Source: Thuidium tamariscinum (Eukaryota > Streptophyta > Bryopsida > Hypnales > Thuidiaceae). Taken from it: a stretch of 64,000 nucleotides of DNA. The translations under genes and the position numbers were made by a program. The stretch spans positions 24,807,052 through 24,871,051 of the forward strand of contig OX344755.2 of NCBI GenBank assembly GCA_947034885.2, read 5' to 3'. Of this stretch, positions 1-11,657 are shown piece after piece. Each line of letters starts with the position of its first letter. The first letter of the stretch is position 1. The notes under the pieces are model-generated. The model was not told the origin of the DNA. It saw only the letters and a program-made list of their open reading frames with translations, and did not search any database.

Positions 1-1017
1 AAATATTCGGTTTTGTTACCTTTTATGAATAGCTAATTGGTTAAGTTTGAATGTCAAAATGAAGTTATAAATTTGTAATGGGAGAAACCAAGAAAATATT
101 GAAAGGCACTATATTTTTTTATTTTCTTTAATGATTTTAGATTGGCTTACTGACATATTGGATATTTGGATGAGGAAATGGAGTTTGTCATCATGCTTTA
201 CAATAATTTGTTTATTACATTTTGGAAGAATGGATGTGAATTCATTTATTCATGGTATATTTAACTTCTTTATCTTATATACTATTATAGATTGAATTCC
301 TTTATTTTGTTTTGTTTGCAATATTTTCAAAGAAGGAAGAAAATGATAGATAGTACTGAACTATGTTGTTTAGAAATCATTTAAACCATAGGGATGGTCA
401 ATTATGTTATTCCATCAACACTTTTTTGCCATTTTGGCATGTACAATAATTTTCTACCTTTGCCTATTTACAATTTATTTCCCTTATCATATATAATTTG
501 AATAGTTTTAAAACCTTTTAATACAGTATCAAATTTGTTTTTTTCGTAAATATAGAAGAAGACTACTATTTTTTAACTACTTGCAAAACCATTTCTAGAT
601 ACATGAGAGGTTCCTCAGAAATAAATTATTGAAAATAGATATCTTTTTTTTGGTGAACTATTATCTTCAAAGATTATAGAAAGTTACAACACAAAGGATT
701 TTTCGATTTCAACCATACAAAATTCTTACAAATTTGGGACTTCACGACTTTAGGGGATGCTAACTTCGTAGAAGTCACTGAACTAATCATTAACCAGTAA
801 ATGGCCAGGGCCTATTTTGAGCTCCTTCGAATTTGCTTTCATTAAAACGGAATGTAAACATTTTCATAAGTTTTTATTATTTCACTCTTGATTAGAAATG
901 ACAAACATTATCATCAAAGGTTGCATAGGAAAAAAAATATATCACTTATAGAGTGAAAGACTATAATATTTGATAATGAAGGTGTTAAAACAACAAAAGA
1001 ACTAGAAGCCCCAAACC
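1..1017. other. AT-rich intergenic stretch, no gene seen
   Basis: The stretch is strongly AT-rich, with poly-T and poly-A runs and stop codons in all frames. I see no coding segment, RNA gene or element end in it. Confidence 0.6.
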
Positions 1018-1220
1018 CGAAGGCGCGGTCGCCCATCCCGCAAACGCGCACCCGTGGTCGCGCACCCGCGGTCGCACCCCACGAACGCGCACCTTCCTGG
1101 ACTCGCGGTCACCTTGAATGCGCAGTCGCCCTTGCGCACGCGCCCTAGGCGACTGCGGGTACTTAAGCAGTCGCCCCGACCCGTAGTCCACCTCCCTTGC
1201 TTTGCGCATTGACCTTCACC
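1018..1220. repeat. GC-rich GGTCGCC/CGCACCC array upstream of gene A
   Basis: An abrupt GC-rich island in AT-rich DNA, made of degenerate short units such as GCGGTCGCC, CGCGCACC and GCAGTCGCCC in direct order. It ends about 280 bp before the ATG of gene A (1502). A similar, longer array lies upstream of the paralogous gene B (7530-7912), so it is probably a shared upstream (promoter-proximal) element. The peptides it can encode are low-complexity and are not taken as genes. Confidence 0.7.
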
Positions 1221-1501
1221 CACTTAGATGTGGCTGATTGCGTGCCCGTGAGCAAGGGATTCCATACTTCACGTCGGGATTTGCCATTTTTGCGCTCGAG
1301 CTCTGCACATGCTTGGCATACTGTTATGTATGAGTATGTGCCTTTTTTTTTATAAATTTTTTTTTTTGTAAATGCATATAGGTTTGTAAATGTGTAGTTT
1401 GCTTGTTCTAGGGATTTAGGTTTTTAGAAAAGAACATTTTAGTCGTAGAACAATTAGTTAAGTTAACCATAGAGTAGCATAGTACTCAGGTAGCAATAGT
1501 T

Positions 1502-2998
1502 ATGGAGGATGAGACTGGAGCAGCCCAGCCTAGTACAGGCAAACCATTGACTTCACCACAGAAGAGGGCAGCTCGAGACAAGGACCGTAAAAGGAAGGGG
1601 AAATGTCACAAGAAGCGAGTGCCTCTCCTTCAATATCTAAAAATCAAGGCTTTTTTGGGTTGGAGGACTGAACCTGAGCCTTGGACTTACAAAACAGTCA
1701 ACAAATATGTTGATTGGTGCCACATCAACAAGTTGTTTCCACATTGGCGCCACAAGATTCATTTGGGGCAAAACAAGGCCAATCTTGCATATTGCAAAGA
1801 TGAAGACTTCACACTCAGATGCTTGGAAGTATGGATGAGGTTGTATGGGGAGACCCAGCCATATAGAAACGACAATTTCTGTTTCTTCCTGGTCCAAATG
1901 GTGTATGCTGAAAACATATTGAAGAAAAAAGTGGACTAGTCAACATTGAAGGAGCTTCTAGTTGGAGACCATGTGGAAGAAGCATCTATTGTGGCAGAAG
2001 GTGAAACAATTGATGTGAAGAAGTCATTGGCACGAGTGAAGCCTGGGAAGTTAGCTGTTTTGGATGAAGACGTAGTATGGTCGCCTAATTCTAGCTCGGA
2101 TGAACACACCCATGAATACGATGGGTATAATTTCCAGAGCGACGATGAGGATGTTGGCATGGGCGACCAAAAAAAGGCCTTGGAGTTGGAACTTGCCAAG
2201 AAAGGCAAAAGAAAGGTGGAGGACCGAGGGACTCCATCAAACATCCCAAAACAAGTCAGGGAGGGTCATGAGCATATGGAAGTAGGCCAAAAAATTGTTG
2301 AAGGCCTCCAAGATGGGAGAGTAGGTGATGGAGAAGAGAGTGTGGACATTATCCAAGCTCAATTAGATTCAGCAATTGAGGCCTTGGATTTGGTGAAAAG
2401 ACATGTGTTAGAATTGCGCCAAATAAGAGCATTGGAACTTAGTGCTGGCACAACTGCACACACCATCCCTATGTTGAAGGAAGAGATGAAGGCCATACAT
2501 AGGGCCATCTCTGAAAATGACGAGCGCCTAGCTTCTATGAAAAAAAGTAGAGATCTTTATTACAAGAAGAAACAAGAGAAGCGTGGACACCCAATGGACG
2601 TGTATGCCATACTTCAACAAAAATTGAGAATTCTTGAACGCGAACGTTGGCGGGTGCACAATGACGTAAGAGTCCTCAATCGGCAAATAGATGAGGAAGA
2701 AAAGACCAACTACGTTGCTGCTCTACAATGTGCCTCAGAGCTAGATTTTCTCGCTATGGCTCCTCAATACGGTACCACAGAAGAAGAAGTATCAGTATTG
2801 CGGAAGCTTGTAAAGCTACATGAGAAGAAATTTGTGGAATCAGTGAAAGAGGTGGGACAATTGCATTCACAAATTAAATTTGAGCACGCTTGGATGAAGT
2901 GGAAAGTGCGTACTACAGCTCGAGGTGTTACTCGTAAAGACCTTGAAGAGATAGGTCCAGAACCCAAAGAAGAAGATTTTTGTAATACCACACGTTGA
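1502..2998 (+). pseudogene. Gene A: paralog of gene B, one in-frame TAG
   Basis: One reading frame of 499 codons is interrupted by a single TAG at 1937-1939. The part before the stop (146 codons) has a basic N-terminus (KRKGKCHKKR) and a domain with WCHINKLFPHWRH and NKANLAYC. It aligns with gene B (WCHIGKLFPAWRH, NKANLKYC). At the stop, gene A reads KKKVD-stop-STLKE where gene B reads KKEVDWSTIKE, so the TAG replaces a conserved Trp. The frame then stays open for 350 codons: an acidic segment (SDDEDVGMGD), a Lys-rich stretch and a long coiled coil (about 1946+450 to the end, rich in EEEK, LRKL and KLHEKK heptads). Unlike gene B there is no RING finger. Function is unknown; probably nuclear from its basic and acidic tracts. 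A recent nonsense mutation or stop readthrough are both possible. The long open frame after the stop argues that any loss is recent. Confidence 0.75.
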
Positions 2999-4886
2999 AG
3001 TGAAGTATTATAGGGTTGTGCTTTGATTTTGCGTTTTGGACAAATGTGTCTAATTTTAGGATGTAATTTTTTGGTAATTAATGTAAAAAGCAATTTTCGG
3101 AAAAAATGTGCAAGTCGTGAGGATATTTTATTGAAGATGTGAAATAGTATTATGATAGTTTAGGACATAACCACTTGAATAATTGTTCCACCAATTGAAA
3201 ACCCTACCCAAATCAATATAAAATCAATTATTTTCTGTTGTTTAGGAGTTAGGACATTGTAATGACAAATGTTTATCTATAAAAAAGAACCAATAATGAT
3301 TAACTTCTAAAGGAAGAATGTCAAATTTTTCGAAAAATTACTTTGTGGTGCCATTTCTGTTGCATTCATCCAAAAGAAGACTTTTTTTTTCCATAATATC
3401 CAACCGTAGGATCTTGTACTTTGCTTGCCTAAAATCATGTGGTGAAATGTTTAGGAAGTTTGACCGGACAGATTGAAAGATATGGCCATCGAAAGTTCGA
3501 AATAAAGTTTTCCGAGATGCAATGCCTATAAATGGAGAATACAAAATACTAATTACATTCATTTGCTAGAAGAAATACTTCATGTTTTTATGGTGGAATG
3601 AAAGTGGAGTTTTAAGAAAAATAGATTAGGTACATTTCCAATTTCCAGTTGTGGTAATAATAAAAAAATTATAATATTTTTTAGCAAACTTTGATAATCT
3701 TTTTGGCATAGTAAATTAACAGTCATTGATAAAAAGAGAACTTTCTAAAAAAAATTGTGTGACAAAGTTCACTTATTTTTTCCAAAGATCCGTTTGAGAA
3801 TTGAGATTTCAAGCTCCTGATCAAAAGTAATGTGCAAAAATCATAGAAGGCTTCAAAGGCCAAAAAATTACCAAAAACTTCAACATTATTTCTCCTTTTT
3901 ATCCATAAATTTTGAAATAAAGATCCAAATGTCAAATCAATTCTTGGACATTTAATTGAACTTCAATTCAACCCTTTTTTTGGTTTAGAAATTTCCTTCA
4001 AAAATTCATTTATTATACCTAATGGATGTCCGAAGTGTGTTGATTTGGTTTCAAATTATATGATTTCTAATTATAACATGGATTCTAGACTTTGTAGAGA
4101 ATTCAAATAATACGTGATTTTTTGAAAAATGAATCTATATTTGTACAATCCTAGGTTTACAAATACATTTGCCTATGGTTTTCAAAGAACATAAAATTAG
4201 GAAAATAAATTTTCCTCTAATATGTCAATGAACAATGAATTATGGAAAAACAAAATTCATGAGACATATTTTGTCTATATTATTCCATAAAAGTATGTAT
4301 GTAAAAAAAAATTTGAACCTTCAACTTCTCTCATTGTTCATTTTTTGATATTTATCATATAAATTATTAGAATAAAAAAATGCGGTCTTCTTGTATGGGA
4401 TTTAATGATCGAAGTACCTTTCTTTCATTCAAAAATAAAACCGACGTAGGCTACTTCTTTCCATGATCCAACATGAAAGAGTACTTTGTTATAAAACAAG
4501 AATAAAAAACAAATCAATTTCCTTAATACAAAGATTCAATTCGTATTTATAGAAATGAAGCCATTCACTATTTAGACAAGTGCAAACAATAGAATTTCTA
4601 TACAGTAAGGTAAAGCCGAAAAAAAAGTATATATTAAAAAGAGATAAACACAAAATTGTTATGAAATAACAATTAATGAAGAAAACCTACTAGAATCCAT
4701 CAAATAAAACTATAACAATAACACATAGGCTAATACTTCACAATGCAAATAGTGATGAAGTTCCATCATATTATCGTATAAGAAGACTCTAAGAGCCTTC
4801 TTTTATATATATAGTATGACGAAAAGTCACAAGTGACCTAGATGATTACGAGGCTAGCTATAGAACCATAGTTAGCATCTTAAACC
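2999..4886. other. AT-rich region between convergent genes A and B
   Basis: The gap lies between the 3' ends of genes A and B. It is AT-rich with no convincing coding sequence. About 3340-3540 contains a copy of a dispersed repeat with the word CCGTAGGATCTTGTA (at about 3403); related copies occur at 29850, 30990 and 32605. Nothing else is recognised. Confidence 0.55.
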
Positions 4887-7361
4887 CTAAACATTTGGGT
4901 CTTCATGTGCATTGCTTGATTCACCACGCTCGTGGTTGGATGATTCTCCAACCACAAGTTTGCGCTTGGCGCGAGTGCGTGAAGCTGGTCCATTCGCATT
5001 TAGAATGGATTCTAAGACGTTGGAATCCTTCAAGGCTTGGAGGGTCCTCATGGTCTGTGGAGAGTGTTTCTCCAACAAATAGTCAACAGTTTGACTCGTG
5101 TAGTAGGGCCCATATGTAGAGTCCAGCAATGCCATACTAGTAAGATCTTCTTCAGAGGCATTTGCAGTCTGGTCGCACACTCTTTTTCCTTCAAAATCCC
5201 AACGGTGACATTCCGGATGACGTCCCCACATGAAGCTTTGTGATTGTTTATCGAAAAATCCACCAAGGCATTGGAAAAAAAATGCCCTTCGTCCCTCGTT
5301 TTGTGGACCGTTTCCCATGAGCTTGGATGCAACTTGCACGATCTCTTCTGGGTCAGTTTCCCAATTCAATTGAGAACTATCTGTGCCCTTTTCTTGATCA
5401 TGTTGGCCTTGTCGCCAACTCCAAATCAGGTCTCGGCCCCATAATCTGGTCTCCGGAGTTGTGTCACCTGTGTATTCCCAAGAGGGCGGCATATATGTCA
5501 TCAAGTTGAACAAGGCGTATAAACGATCATGGAATGGGGCTGAACAAATAACACAACGTCTCCGTATGAGGCATTGTGTAATTAGACATTGAGGATGGTA
5601 TACGTGCACGCATGATCCAAGTGCCCATCCTCCTTCAGGGCCGAAGGATTCTTGACATATAGGACATTTTGTATGGTCCAAAACAAAAGTTGCTGGCTTT
5701 GGCCACAAAAGTTGTCGTTGTTTCTCATCTACGTGGCACGACATCTGGTTTTTGTGGTCCCAACCAAGCTGTGTCCAATTGATTCCTTCATTTCCAGGGG
5801 TGTTCAACATAGGCATATTCTCAGGAAACATGTCCTCCATAAATGCCCACGATGTGAGTCCATTCTCACGTTTAGGGGCATTTGCGACGAAGTTCTTTGA
5901 AATTTTGTCCAACTCCTTTGCAACTTGTTGTGATCTGTCCACGGAGAGAATGCATGCAACCTTCCAGTGATAGTATGTTGCTGCCAACTCATTCAATCGT
6001 GCACGAAGCATCTTGTTTTCCTCTCGAAGGCCTAGTTTCTTCGGAGATGGTACCGGTATTGGGAGTGGAAGTGATGGAAATGAAAGTGAATCTTGAGTCT
6101 CGTGAACACCATCTGCCCCCATGATAGCATCTTCCGTGACGGTAGGCAAAATCGTAGCTGGCAATACTGAAGAACGTTTGACACGCTTGCCAGGAGGAGT
6201 ACACTCAATGAGACCGCTAGTGAGGTCTTCCACGACCCTCTCCAAATGATGAGGATCATGTTCAATGAAACCTTCGTCCATATCTGACAAAGTAATCGTC
6301 TCATGTTGTTTTTGTCGAAGGCGTTGAAGTTCTTTGGCTTGTTCTAAAATGAGAGCATTCTTCTGGTCCAAATTTGATTGCAATTTCTTCACATCAGATT
6401 GGAGTGAAGCAATTGTCGTGTCTTTGGTCTTCAAGAGGTCAAGAGCCTTATTGAGAGCCGTGGTTGAATCCCCTTGAGCTAAAAGAATAGGAACGCTCGC
6501 ATCCACAGGCGTTTCATCATTTGGTTCGAAGTCGAAGACATCGGTCGCATTTTGCAGTGGTAATGATGGACTGCGAACTGTTGCTGAGGTTGATCCAAGT
6601 CCGATTTGATTCGGCGAGCGTGGAACCTTAGAGGGGCGTCTAGGTTTCTGTCCTCGTGATGATGAAGCTCCTCTGACAGCTGGATCTTGAATTACTGGTA
6701 CAGGGGCAATTTGTGGAGCAATCCGTATTGGCCTTGGAGCATGTGTGCCATCGGAATCGCTATCTTCTTCAGATTCCGATGTGATAACTTCGATGACACT
6801 CTTATCGAAAGGATCTTTTCGAATTGGTCCAAGTCCACCCTCCGGAAACTTCAAGACTCCTCTTGGTATTGATCCAATTTCTGGAGGTGAAACATACATA
6901 CTTTCCTTGATGGTGGACCAATCCACTTCTTTTTTTAGAACCACCTCAGCATACGCTCCTCGAGCAATGGAAAGCGTGACTTCATTCCTTTCTACAAAAG
7001 GAGTGTTGTAGAGGACTTGCCAAATTTCGATGCACCTTTGAACAAAAGCTGGATTTTCACAATATTTCAAGTTCGCCTTGTTTGTGTGCCGATTGTGATG
7101 ATGGCGCCATGCTGGAAATAATTTCCCAATGTGACACCATTCAATGTAGTCTTCGCACATTTGAATTGACCAAGGCTCCTCCTCCTCGCTCCAGCCTTTA
7201 AATGCGGGGTGATCAGGATTGTTCAGCACGTGTAATCGCTTGCGATGAGTATTGCCTCTGCGCTTCCGATTTTTGTCTAGTATAGACTTCCTCGCAGCAT
7301 AAGTGATTCGTGTATTGCGTGGAACAACGGGGGGCACCTCCGGGGTCTGCTCTGTAGCCAT
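4887..7361 (-). CDS. Gene B: 824-aa coiled-coil RING-H2 protein of unrecognised family
   Basis: A single uninterrupted exon starts at ATG 7361 and ends at TAG 4887. Residues ~16-150 form the domain shared with gene A (basic KNRKRRGNTHRKR, then WCHIGKLFPAWRH and NKANLKYC). An acidic Ser segment follows (ITSESEEDSDSDG, ~190-205), then a coiled coil at ~297-355, a basic nuclear-signal-like GKRVKR at ~390, and a second coiled coil at ~440-490. A RING-H2 finger at ~565-605 reads CPIC-x11-GSCVHVYHPQC-x10-RRRCVIC, which has all eight ligands. The C-terminus (~605-824) is unknown and ends Lys/Glu-rich. RING-H2 fingers usually recruit E2 enzymes, so ubiquitin-ligase activity is likely but not shown. 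The short HVYHP motif of the finger recurs in the RING protein inside the 18.5-kb transposon. A TATA box and GC-rich array lie upstream. It may be a domesticated or transposon-borne accessory gene. Confidence 0.8.
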   Translation of the reverse strand: MATEQTPEVPPVVPRNTRITYAARKSILDKNRKRRGNTHRKRLHVLNNPDHPAFKGWSEEEEPWSIQMCEDYIEWCHIGKLFPAWRHHHNRHTNKANLKYCENPAFVQRCIEIWQVLYNTPFVERNEVTLSIARGAYAEVVLKKEVDWSTIKESMYVSPPEIGSIPRGVLKFPEGGLGPIRKDPFDKSVIEVITSESEEDSDSDGTHAPRPIRIAPQIAPVPVIQDPAVRGASSSRGQKPRRPSKVPRSPNQIGLGSTSATVRSPSLPLQNATDVFDFEPNDETPVDASVPILLAQGDSTTALNKALDLLKTKDTTIASLQSDVKKLQSNLDQKNALILEQAKELQRLRQKQHETITLSDMDEGFIEHDPHHLERVVEDLTSGLIECTPPGKRVKRSSVLPATILPTVTEDAIMGADGVHETQDSLSFPSLPLPIPVPSPKKLGLREENKMLRARLNELAATYYHWKVACILSVDRSQQVAKELDKISKNFVANAPKRENGLTSWAFMEDMFPENMPMLNTPGNEGINWTQLGWDHKNQMSCHVDEKQRQLLWPKPATFVLDHTKCPICQESFGPEGGWALGSCVHVYHPQCLITQCLIRRRCVICSAPFHDRLYALFNLMTYMPPSWEYTGDTTPETRLWGRDLIWSWRQGQHDQEKGTDSSQLNWETDPEEIVQVASKLMGNGPQNEGRRAFFFQCLGGFFDKQSQSFMWGRHPECHRWDFEGKRVCDQTANASEEDLTSMALLDSTYGPYYTSQTVDYLLEKHSPQTMRTLQALKDSNVLESILNANGPASRTRAKRKLVVGESSNHERGESSNAHEDPNV

Positions 7362-7516
7362 GAGATAAGTTGGTGTTCAAAACACCAATAAGGAAACGTG
7401 GATGGATGAAGAAAGAAGTAATTATTCAACCCGAAGTTAATGCATGCAGCCAATGAAGGATGCAAGACGAAGAGCCTCGATGGAGAATTAAGGTACCAAT
7501 GCCTTGTGCGAGCACG

Positions 7517-7527
7517 GCTTTATAGGC
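7517..7527 (-). promoter_or_regulatory. TATA box of gene B
   Basis: On the minus strand the sequence is CGCGCCTATAAAGCC. The CTATAAAG core lies about 160 bp upstream of the gene B ATG and directly downstream (in gene orientation) of the GC-rich array, as expected for a core promoter. Confidence 0.55.
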
Positions 7528-7529
7528 GC

Positions 7530-7912
7530 GAGTACGGGTAAAATCCAGGGCGCGTGCGAATCAGAGGCGACCACGGGTGGCGCCAGGGCGACTGCGGCTA
7601 GAGGCGACTGCGGCTTAGGGCGACCGCGTATTGGAAGGGGGCGACCGCGGGTCCGAGTAGGGCGACCTCGGGTGCAGATGGGGCGACCGCGGATGTGGGG
7701 GGGCGACCACGGGTCCTTGAAGGGCGACCGCGGCTGCGCATGGGGCGACTTCGGGTGAGCCGCGGTCGCCTAATCCTGCAGTCGCCCCTAGCGCGGTCGC
7801 CCCCACACTAAACCGCTACCCGTGGTCGCCCTAGCCGCAGTCGCCCCGACCCGCGTTCGCCCTATCTGCAGTCGCCCTACCCGCGGTCGCCCTACCCGCA
7901 TGCGCCCTAATT
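7530..7912. repeat. GC-rich GGGCGACCGCGG array upstream of gene B
   Basis: Degenerate tandem units of about 14-28 bp are built on GGGCGACCGCGG. The strand sense changes near 7760: units read GGCGACC before it and GGTCGCC after it, so the array itself forms an imperfect inverted repeat. It abuts the gene B TATA box. Its counterpart lies at 1018-1220 upstream of gene A. Confidence 0.75.
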
Positions 7913-8165
7913 TTTGCCACGCGGGCATCCAGGTGGCATTATTTTCCACGTGGTAATTTTTAAAAAGTCAAAGGTAAATTTGACTTTTATGGACGTCGCG
8001 GAGGGTCTACTGGACGTTTCGTGACGTCGCAATGTCGCGATGTCGCAATGTCCGGCAGAACAACCCTGGAATAAATTGATATTTTTTAGACACTTATCTA
8101 AAACTTCTAATTTATACCACTCTTTGTGAAAGTAAAGGACATTTGCATGTATAGCATTCTTGGTG

Positions 8166-8645
8166 TTTAAGCAAGGGTTGCTATTATGTGAGCTTAGGAG
8201 TGTAGGCCCATGAGCCTAAAAGACTATACACCTATGATTATAGTAACCTTCTATTATAATAGTGCATATATATGCTATAAATATCTATATTATAGGTGTT
8301 TATGTTATAAACATTTTCAATGGTTGCATGATATTTACATATATATATGCTCAAGGTTCACATGCTCACACTTTCACTATTGAGGTCTAAGCTGCCAACG
8401 GTGTTGGTATGTGGATATGAAAGTGTAAGCATGCCTAAGCCTTGAGCATGTATATAAGTATATATCATGCAACCATTGAAGGTGTTTATAATATAAACAC
8501 CCATAATATAGGTACTTATAGTATACATGCACTATTAATATAGAAGGTTACTATAATATAAACACTTATATTATAGGTGTATAGTCTTCTTGGCTCATAG
8601 GCTTACACTTTTATACTCACATTATAGCAACCCTCAAGTCTAAGC
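8166..8645. mobile_element. Foldback/MITE-like inverted repeat, about 480 bp
   Basis: The two halves (about 8166-8385 and 8398-8645) are imperfect inverted copies. The left end reads AGGGTTGCTATTATGTGAG and the right end, reversed, reads AGGGTTGCTATAATGTGAG. Further matching blocks are AGACTATACACCTAT, GGTTACTATAAT and CATGCAACCATTGAA. There is no coding content. I could not fix a target-site duplication, so the element class is open. Confidence 0.7.
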
Positions 8646-9083
8646 CATGGAAGGGTTCCTCTGCTTCATTGGAGAGAATCTTGAAGGAATGGTTGTCATA
8701 AATTGTGAGCAAGAGAAAAAAAACAATTTCCATTGTAATACAAATGAGTGACCTTGTAGGCAAAGGGACCCTAATCCCAATAGACAAAAATGCTTTGTTG
8801 TGGACCACCAACTACATGGAAAGAGGAGTTTTTTTGTCTTTTTGGATGTTGATCAAATTATCTACAATCAAAATGTTTATAAAAAACTAAGTACAAGCTT
8901 AAAAAGCTAAATTTTTTTAAATTGGAAAGGCCAAAAAATGTGCCATGTATATAGTGATTGTGTACTCCAAGTCTCCAACTACATTGAGCTCAATACAAAA
9001 TCTACACAAGAAAATGTGATAAAAACACCATTGAAGAAAGAATTAGAAATCGTATTCACACATGATAGTGATAGTGATAGTCA

Positions 9084-9423
9084 GAGCCAGACTCCATCAG
9101 CGAGCCGGACCTCCGATTCATGGAGGGGGCCTGAGGTCGTGGCTGGACCTTCCGTGTGCCTCCATTGGACTTTACCAACCTTGTCGGACCTTGCTAACCC
9201 TGCCCACCCTGCCGAAAATAACTAGCGGTGCGGTTTTTTGTGCGAAAAGCTTTGTCTTCTAGTGCCTCCGGGTAGCCCTCCGGCTCCTCCAAGGATGCAC
9301 ACGTGAATAACAGGGGCCAGAGGCTGGAGGTCCGCTTGAAGGTCTAGCTGAGTCCGATTAACGTAATGGAGCTTTCCAGACCTCCAGGAATCGGAGGTCC
9401 AGCCCACTGATGGAATCTGGCTC
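9084..9423. mobile_element. 340-bp MITE with ~43-bp TIRs and TCA duplication
   Basis: The left end begins GAGCCAGACTCCATCAG and the right end, reversed, begins GAGCCAGATTCCATCAG. About 38 of 43 terminal bases match, including a shared GGACCTCCGATTC block. The trinucleotide TCA flanks both sides (9081-9083 and 9424-9426). The interior is more GC-rich than its surroundings and has no gene. A 3-bp duplication is compatible with PIF/Harbinger-like or CACTA-like elements; this is not resolved. Confidence 0.75.
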
Positions 9424-9429
9424 TCAAGT

Positions 9430-11657
9430 GTCTCTTACTCCACTATAAGAAAATCCAAGAGTGTGTAAGCATCCAAGTAAAACCTCAAATTTTTATAAAA
9501 GGCTAATCAACACAACTACAATCCTAACAAACAAAAGAGCTCTCTTTCTAAAACACATTGAAACTTGACCCACTTACTAAATGTAAAATCAAGGGAGCAA
9601 GCCAAATATATTCCAAATCTTATATTTTCCTAAAAAGCAATTAGGATTTTAGAAGAAGCCTCACTTAATTTTTTGCAAGAAGATGATGTTGGAATTCTTC
9701 TCTTTGTTGTATTGTTGATTTTTCTACATAGGAAGTTGTTTAATTTGTAAAATACCATGTAGTATATTTTTGCAACTTCAAGCTCCTTGTTCTTGATGTA
9801 AGTTTGAAACATAAAGAATTATCTTTTTTGATTTTAGACTCAATTAATAAATCAAAGCCATTGAAGCTAGTGCAATTTTTACTCTAATTTGAAATTTGAA
9901 TTTTTAACCACTATCAATTGGCATTATTAATTATGGAAAGTTATGGTAAATTTTTTATTCCATGATCTTTTACATAATGATTTATATCCATGAAGAAATT
10001 TTCTTCACTTTTTCTTTAACTCTTTAGTAACCGCTTAACTAGTTTTTGGTTGATATTTGGATTTTTTGTCGGTTGTTCATAGAATATCTCATTTCAAATA
10101 AACCAGAGAACAATGCAATTAGAGTGTCTTTGTATTCTCCTAACAAATCCAATTTCAAAGAAATGTGTGCAAAAATGCATTAGCTACGCTTGTCCAAATT
10201 TAAATTGGCTGACCCTTCATATGTAAAATATGCAAAAAAATATATAATGAATGTAAAAGATAACTACTTATATACATGTAAAAGAACTAGTTGTAAGGTT
10301 TAGGATTGATTTCTAGAGCATGTAGTGAAATTTATACCCAATTGTGGCAAACCATATTCAGCACCTCCATAAGAGGTTGTTTGCAACACATCAATCTTTG
10401 AAGATTAATAACTAAGATGTGAACTATTGGATCACTTTCATTTTTTGTTTGGTTCAAGGATTTGTCCTATATAGAACCAATTTATACAATTTGATTTAGA
10501 ATCACATCCATAGAATAGTCACAAAATGTGACTTTTCAAAAATTGTATATAGAAATTGTGCTTGCCCCCCATATCAACCATGGGCACTAAAGGGTTAAGA
10601 AAATCAAGATAGTTTCAAATTTATACAAGTAATATGAAAAGTTTATAACTTATACATGACATGTAATCTTATCATAGAAAAATTAAAAGTTAAAATTTCA
10701 AGAATGAACAGTCACAATATAGAAAACATCAAGTTTAAGGATTTTAAAGTTCAGTTTTGAAGTCATAGGCTCGTCTTTTGAAGGTTAAAAGAAAACTAAT
10801 GTAGAAGTACCTATACCAATTGTACACACTATATCAATTTTAGAAATATGTACGTCTAGAATTCAAAATGTACAATTTCAAAATGTACATTAGGAAAAAT
10901 CTGAACTGTGCATAAGTCCATGAGACTATTGCCATAACAAACTAGTAGTGCAATTACAATTTTAATTTTAATTTAATTTAATTTGAAATGATAGGGCACT
11001 AATATATATATACTTTTAAAGAAAATTTTGTATTTGCATCTTGATTTTCCCACAACCAAAAATCAAATAGCCTTTTGCAAGGTTCAGATTTTTCCTAATG
11101 TTGGTCAAATGCATGTATGAAGAACATAATTTTGGATGGTCATTGGAATTTCTCTTTGATAATGTATATTATTATAGTTTGCAAATTCACTTTTCTTCCA
11201 AAGCCTTCTCTTGTTGTAATTTCTTATTTGCAAAAAAACTCAATCTGGACGTGAGAAATTAGACGATGCATTTTCTTGCTTATTTTATTGACGTCATTTT
11301 GTGTCTTTTGGATGACTTGAGGTAGCACTATAGGATGGGGGGAAAAAAAAATCTTGATCAATATTGGATATTCCATCACTATGATATTATTCATTTTACA
11401 AAAGAAGAAGATGCTTGATTTCATGGATCATGCTTTCAATGTATTTTGTTTACTTCTTCTTTGCGTTTAATGTTTAATCTGAAAATGAGCCATAAAATTG
11501 GTATTTTTTGAATTTAAGACCTCTAATGAAACAAATTTTATTAAGTCTAGTTTTACTTTCAATATAAAATTCCTAATATTCTTAAAATTCTATGTTTTAT
11601 TGCAATTTGAACTTTATGCCTATGACCATGGTTTATTGAATTTTAAATTTTAGGATG
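9430..11657. other. AT-rich intergenic stretch, no gene seen
   Basis: AT-rich sequence with short poly-A/T tracts and frequent stops in all frames. No coding segment, RNA gene or clear element end was found. Confidence 0.5.
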
